From NCBI GenBank assembly GCA_948944455.1, contig CARBES010000022.1, positions 1 to 17,749 of the forward strand: DNA of 17,749 nucleotides, written 5' to 3'. This DNA comes from an uncultured Candidatus Saccharibacteria bacterium. Its GTDB lineage: Bacteria > Patescibacteriota > Saccharimonadia > Saccharimonadales > Saccharimonadaceae. Under the pieces are notes generated by a model, which did not search any database, was not told the origin of the DNA, and worked only from the letters and a program-made list of their open reading frames with translations. The translations under genes and the position numbers were made by a program. Of the stretch, positions 1 to 6,673 are shown piece by piece; within the stretch, counting starts at the first letter, position 1, and every line of letters begins with the position of its first letter.

Positions 1-322
1 GCTAACGCCCTCATATAAAAGCCAGCCAAAACAAAAACGACACCGCAAAGGGGTGTCTAATCCAATCCAAATCGGTTAACGCAGTACGTCAGCCAAATTG
101 TTTTGCGGTGCCGTAGTTTGTATCCGCGTACCGCAAGAATAACAAAAATTTCCGATTTGAATTGTATTAGACACTTTCAGTTTACCAAGCCTCATCCGAC
201 TTAGCAAGACTTGTTTTATTTATGCTTTATTTCATAGAACCCGAACTTACTTTATCGTATTACGACATATTCTTCTCCATCTAACAACCCTAGCTTAACC
301 TTCTTATATCCTCTCCTTGATA
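1..322. other. Gene-free leading segment
   Basis: Apart from the palindromic element at 53-174 no credible gene is visible: all frames are interrupted and there is no ribosome-binding site with an ORF. Positions 175-322 are the 3' flank of cassette E1. Read on the minus strand, they contain AAGGAGAGGAT just after the cassette stop, and a GTAAGTTC block resembling one in the flank of cassette E3. Confidence 0.5.
53..174. repeat. 122-bp palindromic element with nested stems
   Basis: The ends at 53-75 and 152-174 are inverted copies of a 23-bp sequence beginning GTGTCTAAT and ending CAAATCGG, matching at 21 of 23 positions. Inside, TTGCGGT (about 102-108) pairs with ACCGCAA (about 130-136), so the segment could fold into a long stem with an inner hairpin. 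A smaller GACACC/GGTGTC hairpin abuts the left edge. No ORF fits. It could be a structured RNA, a MITE-like element or a decayed mobile-element end. No promoter consensus was seen close by. Confidence 0.6.
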
Positions 323-520
323 TTACTCTATGGCTAGACAACGGAGGGAACGAGCAATATATCGTTGGCTAGCACCACCAGTATAAATACTCTGCACATC
401 CGACCACATAATATAGATACGATTGACGTCCATAAGGCTATTAGACCAAACATAAAAGCGCTCACCAGACAAATCTGCACCCTCACCAGTACGAGTTTGC
501 GTATACCCGCTGCGGACGAA
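323..520 (-). other. Variable C-terminal cassette E1 (silent FISUMP-like gene fragment)
   Basis: Read on the minus strand this is 65 open codons plus TAA. The first five codons encode FVRSG and the last eight SLRCLAIE; the roughly 50 residues between differ from the other cassettes. The fixed 5' edge is TTCGTCCGCAGCGGG and the fixed 3' edge TCCCTCCGTTGTCTAGCCAT followed by AGAGTAAT. No Shine-Dalgarno or convincing start codon precedes FVRSG in frame, so it cannot encode a complete protein. The pattern (aromatic/Trp-rich centre, then a Cys-containing SLRC end) resembles the C-terminus of FISUMP-type (TIGR02145-like) proteins, as I recall that family. It lies directly upstream of the orphan gene at 594, on the opposite strand, and part of that gene's promoter abuts its FVRSG edge. 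It may be a silent donor cassette or a fossil; the intact frame favours the former. Confidence 0.7.
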
Positions 521-532
521 GAAATAATTTTG

Positions 533-541
533 TGTTATAAT
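533..541 (+). promoter_or_regulatory. Extended -10 promoter of the 594 gene
   Basis: TGtTATAAT with a perfect TATAAT at 536-541. Transcription would start near 548, giving a leader of about 46 nt. No good -35 box is seen; the region where it would lie is the conserved edge of cassette E1. Confidence 0.65.
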
Positions 542-593
542 ATACAGGGGCAATGCACATTAATTTGCCTACTCTATATTCGGAGGGATTACC

Positions 594-1229
594 TTGTCTA
601 CCCTGTTGCTATCTAATCCGCTAAATGAGCCTTCGACCTATGATCTAAGCTACCTCAACTGTCGTCCGCAAGACCCCGAGATCCAAACCAAGCTCCACAA
701 CCTACCAGCTATTCGCCTTTACGGGCTTCTTTATGGCCGCCTAGTCAAGAGTCCTGTAACCATTGCTAACCACATGCGCACCAGCCTTCCCCAATTCATC
801 GCCGACGCTACCGTCACCCAGCTTAACTGCGAGCATCCGCTCACCGCCGCCGATATCCTCGACCGCGAGTATCAAGCCAAGAATCTGGCTGAATTCGGCA
901 TAGATTTTGATCGCCCTTGGCGCATCTGCCACCTTGTCGCCCAGCCCGGCATATTCCGCATGGAGCTAGCCCATATCCTGGGCTCCGACGGATTGCCAAT
1001 CGCCGAGCCTAAGCACTCCGACTACGTTAGCCTTTCTCTGGAGGACATCGAGGCGTTGCATATCTCCTTTTGCGCTCTTTCTATCAATGAGACCGCCGAA
1101 ATCATAGAATTCCATTTTGACCGCCTCGGCACCCAACGCTCCGTCAAGGCATCCTCCCAAGCTATAACGCGCTGGGCTAGCGAACGCCATTACCAAGCCA
1201 TCGCCAAAGCCGCTCAAAAATTCCAGTAG
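594..1229 (+). CDS. Hypothetical protein, possible C-terminal helix-turn-helix
   Basis: A 211-residue protein I do not recognise. The start is a TTG at 594, chosen because CGGAGGG at 581-587 is a clear Shine-Dalgarno 6 nt upstream and the promoter lies at 533-541. No signal peptide or transmembrane segment is visible. Residues about 146-206 (starting LSLEDIEALHISFCALS, then SVKASSQAI and RHYQAIAKA) have the rhythm of a LuxR/sigma-region-4-type helix-turn-helix, with the glutamate and spacing expected, but the match is weak. It is monocistronic, ending at a strong intrinsic terminator. It would be a soluble cytoplasmic protein, perhaps a DNA-binding regulator. It sits between cassette E1 and tRNA-Glu, a typical place for accessory genes. 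Confidence 0.8.
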   Translation: MSTLLLSNPLNEPSTYDLSYLNCRPQDPEIQTKLHNLPAIRLYGLLYGRLVKSPVTIANHMRTSLPQFIADATVTQLNCEHPLTAADILDREYQAKNLAEFGIDFDRPWRICHLVAQPGIFRMELAHILGSDGLPIAEPKHSDYVSLSLEDIEALHISFCALSINETAEIIEFHFDRLGTQRSVKASSQAITRWASERHYQAIAKAAQKFQ

Positions 1230-1235
1230 GCCTCA

Positions 1236-1266
1236 AAGCCGCCCCACCTCGGGCGGCTTGCTTTTT
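1236..1266 (+). terminator. Intrinsic terminator after the 594 gene
   Basis: AAGCCGCCC (1236-1244), a six-base loop and GGGCGGCTT (1251-1259) form a perfect 9-bp stem, followed by GCTTTTT. Confidence 0.9.
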
Positions 1267-1303
1267 AGCAATAAAAACGGTCCAAAAGCCATTTTCACTA
1301 ATC

Positions 1304-1322
1304 CTGGTGATTCCGGCGGGAG
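1304..1322. repeat. Direct copy of the tRNA-Glu 3' end
   Basis: CTGGTGATTCCGGCGGGAG at 1304-1322 is an exact 19-bp copy of 1494-1512, which is the CCA end, acceptor 3' strand and the start of the T arm of tRNA-Glu (minus strand). The copies are 190 bp apart in the same orientation, as att sites are when an element integrates at a tRNA 3' end. The DNA between is hairpin-rich and carries no gene. Confidence 0.75.
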
Positions 1323-1422
1323 AGATTTACTTCGTAAATCTCCGCAGTCGCAGCGCCCAAAAAGCGAGCAAGCTCTCTTTTTGGCTACAACCGCTCCCGC
1401 GTTTCGCACCCGCTCCGCGGGT
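1322..1422. repeat. Cluster of three hairpins between the tRNA-end copies
   Basis: GAGATTTAC/GTAAATCTC with a 3-nt loop lies at 1322-1342. CCAAAAAGCGAG/CTCTCTTTTTGG (11 of 12 pairs) lies at 1357-1384. ACCCGC/GCGGGT with a 3-nt loop lies at 1408-1422. There is no ORF with a start signal. It may be debris of a mobile element or of a duplicated tRNA region. Confidence 0.6.
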
Positions 1423-1451
1423 TCTCTTTCCGCCTTCATAATGTCAATTAC

Positions 1452-1497
1452 CCAGATATATAAAAACAAGCCTACCGGCTTCTTTTTATATATCTGG
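1452..1497 (-). terminator. Hairpin terminator of tRNA-Glu, starting at the CCA end
   Basis: On the minus strand the tRNA CCA is the first three bases of a 46-nt palindrome. The outer arms are 15 bp (CCAGATATATAAAAA and its complement), then one C/G-flanked mismatch, then AAGCC/GGCTT around a 4-nt loop. The inner stem followed by GTTTTT acts as an intrinsic terminator; the outer arms would make it bidirectional. Confidence 0.8.
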
Positions 1498-1571
1498 TGA
1501 TTCCGGCGGGAGTCGAACCCGCGATTTTCTGGATGAGAACCAGACGTCCTGGACCACTAGACGACGGAACC
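1495..1571 (-). tRNA. tRNA-Glu (anticodon CTC)
   Basis: On the minus strand the gene runs from GGTTCCG at 1571 to an encoded CCA at 1497-1495. The acceptor pairs GGTTCCG with CGGAATC with one G-T wobble. The anticodon stem is TCTGG/CCAGA around the loop TTCTCAT, giving anticodon CTC, which reads GAG. The T arm contains GGTTCGACTCC. An extended -10 (TGTTATAAT) lies just upstream at 1581-1589, so it is probably transcribed alone. The 3' end is duplicated at 1304-1322. Confidence 0.93.
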
Positions 1572-1580
1572 AATACTTCC

Positions 1581-1589
1581 ATTATAACA
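1581..1589 (-). promoter_or_regulatory. Promoter of tRNA-Glu
   Basis: On the minus strand TGTTATAAT, an extended -10, ends about 10 nt before the tRNA 5' end. The start would fall 2-3 nt before the mature tRNA, leaving almost no leader. Confidence 0.6.
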
Positions 1590-1635
1590 TATCCGCCCCT
1601 TGCTGTGAACCCCAGAAATCGTAAACCTTAACGCC

Positions 1636-1668
1636 ATCAAAAAAGCGCCGCCTATCCACGACGCTTTT
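1636..1668 (-). terminator. Intrinsic terminator of the surface-protein gene
   Basis: On the minus strand AAAAGCGTCG and CGGCGCTTTT form a 10-bp stem with one G-T pair and an 8-nt loop, and the T-run continues to TTTTTTG. It lies 17 nt after the TAG stop at 1686. Confidence 0.85.
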
Positions 1669-1685
1669 CTAAAGCCTTACATTCT

Positions 1686-3689
1686 CTATACACTACCGCT
1701 AGACCCAGAACCGCTTCCGCTCCCCGTCCCAGCACTAGGATCTTTTGGCTCTACTACAATTTCCACAGTTGCTGACTTACCATCGACTGTTGCCGTAATC
1801 ATTGTTTTTCCAACACTTACACCTGTTACCTTACCATCGGCGCTCACTGTTGCCACCCCTTCAATACTGCTACTCCACACCACGTTCTTATTTGTCGCAT
1901 TATCTGGGTTAATCTTAATCACTAAACTCAATACGTCGCCAACCTTAATTGTGCCACCACCAGAAATGCTCACGCTATCTACTGGCACCGTCGCGGGTGG
2001 TTCTGGCTTCTCCTCTTCTTTTGCTTTCACGATAATTTTGCACGAGGCCGTAAACCCACCATCCACTGTTCTTACCGTAATCGTCGCTTCGCCCGCACTA
2101 ACTGCCGTAATCTGCGCCTGTGTCGCACCGCTCACCATTACGACATCGCTATTACTACTGCTCCAAGTCACACCTTTATTCGCAGCATCATTTGGTGCTA
2201 CATATGCTCTAAGTGCATAAGTCCCACCAATTTCTAGTGTCATTTCGCTCTGATTCAAGCTCACCCCAGTCACTGCTACCGGTGGCTTTTCTTCTTCTAC
2301 CACCTTCGAACCAATCTTTACACAATCTAGCTCCTTACCGCCCGAAAGCTCCGTGAGACAAATCGTCAAGCTCACATCACCCGGCTTCATACCTATTGCC
2401 CGATCATTCTCGATTTTCATCACGCTTTCATTGCTCGTCTTATACACTGCGCGGCACTCTGATGCGCTAAGATAGGCCATGTAAGGCGTCAAATTCCGCG
2501 CTACGCCCACCTTTAACTCAGCAAAAGCTGGATCATCACGACGAAGATAATCGCACTTAGCCGCCGGCGTCGTATTTGACGAACCATTTGAACCCTGTTG
2601 ACCACCATTCGAATTATTGCTATTATTCTGATTCGGTGCCTCTTTCCAATGAGCTGTCAGGGTAATATCCTCATAAACCTCTTGCAAGAAATCAAACCGT
2701 TCATCACCTAGATACCACCCATCAAAGACATAACCCGCTTTCGTCGGAGTGATTGGTGCATTCAAAGTCTTACCTTTCGCGATATCAAACCCCTCAATCG
2801 CTGTGCCTCCCTGTGTATCAAACCTTACTCGTACAATTTCCGTATCAGCTTTTGCGGACCACTTCGCCACCAAGATCATATCTTGCTCAACCGTATCATT
2901 CGCAAAATCAAACGGCACCCCATCATAAACCCAACCTTGAAAATCAAATCCTTCTTTTGTCGGATCAGCTGGTTTCACTAAACTATTTCCACACACCATT
3001 TCCGTGCTATTGATATAGCTTCCGCCATTCGACTCAAATCTTACCACACAGCTTTCAACTGGTTTTCGTGAGAAGAACCAAATCCCTACAAACCCAACAA
3101 TTGCTACTGCGAGAGCTACCCCTACGCCAATCAGCGCCGACTTACCTTTCGTAAATCTCGGCTCACCTTGGAACTCTGGTTCGTCGTCCTTCGCATTCTT
3201 CTTCTCGGCCAATTTTTCCTCATCCAAAGCATAGTCATCTGCTTCTGCATCAATTTCCGTCAACTTAGCGCCCTTCGCACTGGCCTTCGACTTAATCGTA
3301 CCGTCAATTACCATTCCAGAAACTGACTTTGCACCAGTTTTCGCCCCTGATGCTGACCTTTTCGGCTGTACGGCTTCCTCCGATTTTTCTACAAGACTAT
3401 CAGTCATTAGCTCATCGCCGCCCAAATCAACCACCTTGATGCCCGATTTCTTCGCGACACCATCAGTATTTTTCGCCAATTTGGTGCCTTTCTGAGCATT
3501 CTTCGCCTTAGCGCCAGCTTTCTTAGTACCAGTTTTTGGAGCCACCGCTACTGCACGCGATGCCGTCGAAGCCAGCACTAGCTCGCTCCCCGGCTTCACC
3601 GTTGACTTTGATTTTTTCTTTGACGTAACTTCCAAGTCCTTATCTGCCACCCCCTCGGCAGTGTCTTCTTTCACAATAATCTTGCCCAT
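1686..3689 (-). CDS. Membrane-anchored InlB-repeat and BIG2-domain surface protein
   Basis: This is a predicted 667-residue cell-surface protein. Residues 1-183 are charged, rich in Lys/Ala and low in complexity, probably cytoplasmic. One hydrophobic segment spans about 184-206. Two InlB B-repeat (Listeria-Bacteroides repeat, Flg_new) modules lie at about 214-278 and 286-349, each with the FDTQGG..GY.F.GW...F..W pattern. An Asn/Gly/Ser linker covers 351-374 and a degenerate Ig-like module 378-463. Two BIG2 modules lie at about 471-553 and 568-646 (VTWSSSNSDV and VVWSSSIEGV cores), and a Gly/Ser tail ends it. Such modules mediate adhesion or envelope attachment in other bacteria. The ATG at 3689 was chosen because TGATATAAT ends 8 nt upstream, implying a leaderless mRNA; an in-frame extension to 3755 would lie upstream of that promoter. 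It has its own terminator. Confidence 0.85.
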   Translation of the reverse strand: MGKIIVKEDTAEGVADKDLEVTSKKKSKSTVKPGSELVLASTASRAVAVAPKTGTKKAGAKAKNAQKGTKLAKNTDGVAKKSGIKVVDLGGDELMTDSLVEKSEEAVQPKRSASGAKTGAKSVSGMVIDGTIKSKASAKGAKLTEIDAEADDYALDEEKLAEKKNAKDDEPEFQGEPRFTKGKSALIGVGVALAVAIVGFVGIWFFSRKPVESCVVRFESNGGSYINSTEMVCGNSLVKPADPTKEGFDFQGWVYDGVPFDFANDTVEQDMILVAKWSAKADTEIVRVRFDTQGGTAIEGFDIAKGKTLNAPITPTKAGYVFDGWYLGDERFDFLQEVYEDITLTAHWKEAPNQNNSNNSNGGQQGSNGSSNTTPAAKCDYLRRDDPAFAELKVGVARNLTPYMAYLSASECRAVYKTSNESVMKIENDRAIGMKPGDVSLTICLTELSGGKELDCVKIGSKVVEEEKPPVAVTGVSLNQSEMTLEIGGTYALRAYVAPNDAANKGVTWSSSNSDVVMVSGATQAQITAVSAGEATITVRTVDGGFTASCKIIVKAKEEEKPEPPATVPVDSVSISGGGTIKVGDVLSLVIKINPDNATNKNVVWSSSIEGVATVSADGKVTGVSVGKTMITATVDGKSATVEIVVEPKDPSAGTGSGSGSGSSGSV

Positions 3690-3696
3690 TGCAACC

Positions 3697-3705
3697 ATTA
3701 TATCA
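3697..3705 (-). promoter_or_regulatory. Extended -10 promoter, leaderless
   Basis: On the minus strand TGaTATAAT ends at 3697, and the chosen ATG begins at 3689. There is no room for a Shine-Dalgarno. Confidence 0.65.
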
Positions 3706-3787
3706 CGCCATTTTTGTAAATAAAAGTGCTCAAGCTTGCGATTTTTTACCATCAACTTTGCTTAAGCTTCAAAAACTCACCCTTTTA

Positions 3788-3796
3788 TGCTAAAAT
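3788..3796 (+). promoter_or_regulatory. Extended -10 promoter of der, leaderless
   Basis: TGcTAAAAT ends at 3796, and the seventh base after it is the A of the ATG at 3803. This argues for that start over the in-frame ATG at 3797. Confidence 0.65.
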
Positions 3797-3802
3797 ATGA
3801 GT

Positions 3803-5239
3803 ATGAAAAAGCTTCCTATCGTCGCCCTTATTGGCCAAACCAATGCCGGCAAATCTAGTCTTCTCAACCGTTTTGCTCGCAAAAACATCGCTATCGTCGC
3901 CCGCGAAGAGGGAACAACCCGCGATAATGTTATGGCGCGTATTGAGGATCGCTTTCTCCTAATCGATACTGCTGGCCTAAAAGACCCTGCTGATGATTTT
4001 GAAGCTGGTATCCAAGATCAAATTGCCGACGCTATCGATAGCGCCGACCTCATCCTCCTTGCGCTTGACAGCTCTAAGTATCCTGACGACAAGGATAAAG
4101 ACATCGCCAAAAAAGCTCTCAAATCTCGCAAACCCGTCCTTCTCCTTTTAAATAAGTCCGACCTCGGCGAAAGCCTCCCAAACGAAGAATTTCTCCGTCT
4201 CGGAATCAAACCTGACCAAACTTTCCGCGTCTCCGCCACCACCGGCTGGGGAATCAAAGATCTCAAAACCGCGATTAATGCAATTTTGAGAACCGCTCAA
4301 TCTCCAAAACAATCCTTAAAGGATAATGAGAATTCTTCGCTTCGTGCGGAATCATCTCCTGGCTGGACCGGGTCCGATTCTTTAGATGAGGAGAGGTCCA
4401 CCAGATTCCAAACGAACGTGAAGAGTTCTCAGGATGTTTTAAAAATCGCGCTAATCGGTCGCCCCAATGTTGGCAAAAGCTCCTTATTCAATTCTTTAGG
4501 TCAGAAGCAGCAAGCTCTCGTTAGCTCCCGCCAGGGCACCACACGCGACGTTAACCGCGTCGAAGTCCGCTTTCATGGTCGCACTCTCGAAATTCTCGAT
4601 ACTGCTGGTCTGCGCAAGCCCGGCAAGCGCGAAGTTGGTATCGAAAAATTCTCCGCCCTGCGCACCCTCGCCGCCATCGAAGAGGCTGATATCTGCGCCC
4701 TCCTCGTTAATGCCACCGAACCCCATTCCAAGCTCGACCAGTCTCTCGCTGGTCAAATCGTCGAAGCCGGCAAGGGAATTATCGTCATTTTGACCAAGGC
4801 TGATCTTGTCGACGATACCGACCATATTCTCGACGAGTTAGAACGCGATTTTAATTTCTTACCTTACGCTCCGGTTTTGATTACTAGCTCCGAAACTGGC
4901 CAGAATGTCACCAAACTTTTTGAACTCGCCACCGAAATCGACGCCACTCGCCATCTCGAAATCAAAACTTCCGAACTTAACAAAATCCTTAACGAGGCCA
5001 TCGTTGACCACATTCCGGCCGGCCTCAAAAACACCCGCCCAAAGCCAAAATACATCGTCCAAACCGACACCTGCCCCCCTTGGTTCGTGGTTCACGGTCG
5101 CGACCTTGGCCTGCTCCACTGGTCTTGGAAACGCTTCCTCGAACGCAAAATCCGCGAAAAATACCCTTTTGTCGGCACCCCAATTTTCTTCTCTTTCCGT
5201 AGCGACAACCGTGATAAAGACAATAAAACCGAAGCTTAA
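3803..5239 (+). CDS. der: Ribosome biogenesis GTPase Der (EngA)
   Basis: Der is a tandem GTPase that binds the 50S precursor during ribosome assembly. With the start at 3803 the protein has 478 residues. Domain 1 has a P-loop GQTNAGKS at 11-18, DTAG at 55-58, NKSD at 117-120 and SAT at 144-146. Domain 2 has GRPNVGKS at 219-226, DTAG at 266-269 and TKAD at 331-334, where the usual Asn of NKxD is Thr. The KH-like C-terminal domain is typical (KPKYIVQTDTCPPWF, then IREKYPFVGTPIFF). The first P-loop is also unusual, with QTNA instead of RPNV. The linker at 163-212 is longer than expected and Ser/Asp/Glu-rich; it is encoded by a palindromic insertion (4306-4440). Start choice follows the leaderless promoter. 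The gene is transcribed divergently from the surface-protein gene. Confidence 0.95.
   Translation: MKKLPIVALIGQTNAGKSSLLNRFARKNIAIVAREEGTTRDNVMARIEDRFLLIDTAGLKDPADDFEAGIQDQIADAIDSADLILLALDSSKYPDDKDKDIAKKALKSRKPVLLLLNKSDLGESLPNEEFLRLGIKPDQTFRVSATTGWGIKDLKTAINAILRTAQSPKQSLKDNENSSLRAESSPGWTGSDSLDEERSTRFQTNVKSSQDVLKIALIGRPNVGKSSLFNSLGQKQQALVSSRQGTTRDVNRVEVRFHGRTLEILDTAGLRKPGKREVGIEKFSALRTLAAIEEADICALLVNATEPHSKLDQSLAGQIVEAGKGIIVILTKADLVDDTDHILDELERDFNFLPYAPVLITSSETGQNVTKLFELATEIDATRHLEIKTSELNKILNEAIVDHIPAGLKNTRPKPKYIVQTDTCPPWFVVHGRDLGLLHWSWKRFLERKIREKYPFVGTPIFFSFRSDNRDKDNKTEA
4306..4440. repeat. Palindromic element inserted in-frame in der
   Basis: The 135-bp segment encoding residues 168-212 of Der is a long imperfect inverted repeat. 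AAAACAATCCT on the left answers AGGATGTTTT on the right. GAGAATTCTTC answers GAAGAGTTCTC, GGAATC answers GATTCC, and GGACC answers GGTCC. It keeps the frame open (135 = 3 x 45) and sits at the tolerant linker between the two GTPase domains. This resembles the way Rickettsia palindromic elements insert into genes. Confidence 0.7.
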
Positions 5240-5251
5240 AGCGAACTTCTA

Positions 5252-5280
5252 TTGACATTTTTACAAAAGTGTGCCACAAT
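5252..5280 (+). promoter_or_regulatory. Sigma-70-type promoter of the 5348 gene
   Basis: TTGACA at 5252-5257, a 17-bp spacer ending in GTGTGC, and CACAAT at 5275-5280. The start would be near 5287, leaving a leader of about 61 nt. It is very like the promoters at 15701 and 17511. Confidence 0.8.
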
Positions 5281-5347
5281 AGAGTCATATAGTCTCCCTT
5301 TACCTCATTCCCCTAAAACTATTGTTCTTTTTGAGAGGAGAAACATT

Positions 5348-5896
5348 ATGAACAGAGCTAAGCGTATTATCCGCCGGCACGTTGCCGAAGATACCCTCTT
5401 CGATTGCATCATCTGGATATTCGCCCTTGTGGCCTTCACCGCCAGCACTATCCACACCTCCATGAAGCTCGACTATAGCGACCTGAGCGGAGCTGGCTGG
5501 ATTGTACCCGGCGTCATAGCGTTTATCGACATTTTAGTCAGTGTGTGCATCATTATCAGAATCATCAGAAGCTTCCGCAGCTGGCTAAAAATACCCGAGC
5601 AGGCTACCACCTACGAGCATTTACTGACCGCCTCTGCATCCGAACTGAAAGCCAACATTAAAAGGCTCGACTCAAGCAGGCGTAAAGCTAAACTCAACCT
5701 TTCCAACCTCTACATCCAAAGGTCTCAGCTCCAGAGTGAGTATGGAGGTAAGCTCGCCGTATTGGATGAGCAAATCGAAGCCCAGCAAAAAGCCATCGCT
5801 GATGCCAAGTACGATTCCGAAATCAAACTGCTGGAGCAGCTCATTCGTGCTCAGCGCAGCTCCCGCTTTTTCCATCGCAAGACTAATGTTCAATAA
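5348..5896 (+). CDS. Hypothetical two-TM membrane protein with coiled-coil tail
   Basis: A 182-residue protein of unknown function. The ATG at 5348 follows GAGAGGAG at 5333-5340 at good spacing; an in-frame upstream extension to 5252 would overlap the promoter and is rejected. A basic N-terminus (RAKRIIRRH) precedes two hydrophobic segments at about 17-35 and 50-73, so both ends are probably cytoplasmic. Residues about 92-175 are highly charged, rich in Leu, Gln, Lys and Glu, and predicted helical, most likely a coiled coil that could mediate self-association. It has its own promoter and terminator, like the other orphan genes here. I do not recognise a family. Confidence 0.82.
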   Translation: MNRAKRIIRRHVAEDTLFDCIIWIFALVAFTASTIHTSMKLDYSDLSGAGWIVPGVIAFIDILVSVCIIIRIIRSFRSWLKIPEQATTYEHLLTASASELKANIKRLDSSRRKAKLNLSNLYIQRSQLQSEYGGKLAVLDEQIEAQQKAIADAKYDSEIKLLEQLIRAQRSSRFFHRKTNVQ

Positions 5897-5910
5897 TCAC
5901 CTCAAGGCAG

Positions 5911-5942
5911 CCCCCTAGCCATCCGGCCAGGGGGACATTTTT
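5911..5942 (+). terminator. Intrinsic terminator after the 5348 gene
   Basis: CCCCCT and AGGGGG enclose an inner GCC/GGC stem with one mismatch and a 4-nt loop (5911-5934), followed by ACATTTTT. Confidence 0.85.
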
Positions 5943-5960
5943 GCCTGAAATCATTTTTCA

Positions 5961-5969
5961 TGCTAAAAT
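5961..5969 (+). promoter_or_regulatory. Extended -10 promoter of the GNAT gene
   Basis: TGcTAAAAT, the same sequence as the der -10. Here it is followed by a leader of about 47 nt and a Shine-Dalgarno rather than an immediate ATG. Confidence 0.6.
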
Positions 5970-6022
5970 ATATTTGCCCTAGCACAATTCTGTACTTTAA
6001 TTATTTCGAGGAGGAATTAAGC

Positions 6023-6601
6023 TTGAATCAAAAACTCCACTATGTCAAAGTTACCCCCGAGAACATCAGCCTCGCCCTCCAGATTCAGGGAATCGTCTGG
6101 CCAAAAAATCCGGTCGACCATGACTACCGGCTCAAAGCTAACGGCGCTGACGAAGCCAATGCTAGTTGGCTGGTCTATCGCCACGAAGGTTCATCCGACC
6201 CTAGCGAACTCGTCGGTCTCACTGGCTTATACACCTACGATCCGGACGAAGTCGGCTACGACAACGGGGAATCAGTCTGGATGGACTGGTTTGGCGTCCT
6301 ACCACGGTATCGCGGACATGGCTTTGGTGAGCAGATTCTGCGTAGAACCATTTGCTATGCCAGTCAACTCGATCGCTTCAAGTACTTTCGGCTCGATACT
6401 TCCGATTTTGATGGCCGTATCTCTACCAAGCTCTACGACAAGGTCATGCATCTGCGTGAGGATTATACCGCAGAGACCTACCCAGAAGGCTACCGCGGGC
6501 TCATCTATTCTTACAGCTTAGGCAACTTCCCGGTCAAACCATGGGAAAACCGCCTTCTCGATCTCAAGCTCTACGGCGCTCTTGAAAGCATTATTGTCTA
6601 G
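6023..6601 (+). CDS. GNAT-family N-acetyltransferase
   Basis: A 192-residue GNAT-fold protein predicted to transfer an acetyl group from acetyl-CoA to an amine; the substrate is unknown. The TTG at 6023 was chosen because GAGGAGG lies 8-9 nt upstream and the promoter -10 is at 5961-5969; the in-frame ATG at 5960 overlaps that promoter. The acetyl-CoA motif A is clear: GVLPRYRGHGFGEQIL at about 91-106, with R-G-H-G-F-G matching the R/QxxGxG/A signature. It is preceded by a WMDWF strand (87-91). The C-terminal part (FRLDTSDFD, then KLYDKVMHLREDYTAETYPEG) fits motif B. It is soluble, a single gene with its own promoter and terminator. Acetylation of an antibiotic, a peptide or a protein N-terminus are all possible. 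Confidence 0.85.
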   Translation: MNQKLHYVKVTPENISLALQIQGIVWPKNPVDHDYRLKANGADEANASWLVYRHEGSSDPSELVGLTGLYTYDPDEVGYDNGESVWMDWFGVLPRYRGHGFGEQILRRTICYASQLDRFKYFRLDTSDFDGRISTKLYDKVMHLREDYTAETYPEGYRGLIYSYSLGNFPVKPWENRLLDLKLYGALESIIV

Positions 6602-6634
6602 CCACTCAGCTTTCCGTCGCTAAGCACTCCCAAA

Positions 6635-6664
6635 GACCCCGGTTTTATGCCGGGGTCATCTTTT
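6635..6664 (+). terminator. Intrinsic terminator after the GNAT gene
   Basis: GACCCCGG (6635-6642) and CCGGGGTC (6650-6657) form a perfect 8-bp stem, followed by ATCTTTT. It lies between convergent genes and may also act on dus. Confidence 0.85.
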
Positions 6665-6673
6665 AACTAAACC

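Noticed and set aside
5252..5347. N-terminal extension of the two-TM protein
   Set aside because: The extension would start inside the -35 box of the gene's promoter, and the good Shine-Dalgarno lies before the ATG at 5348.
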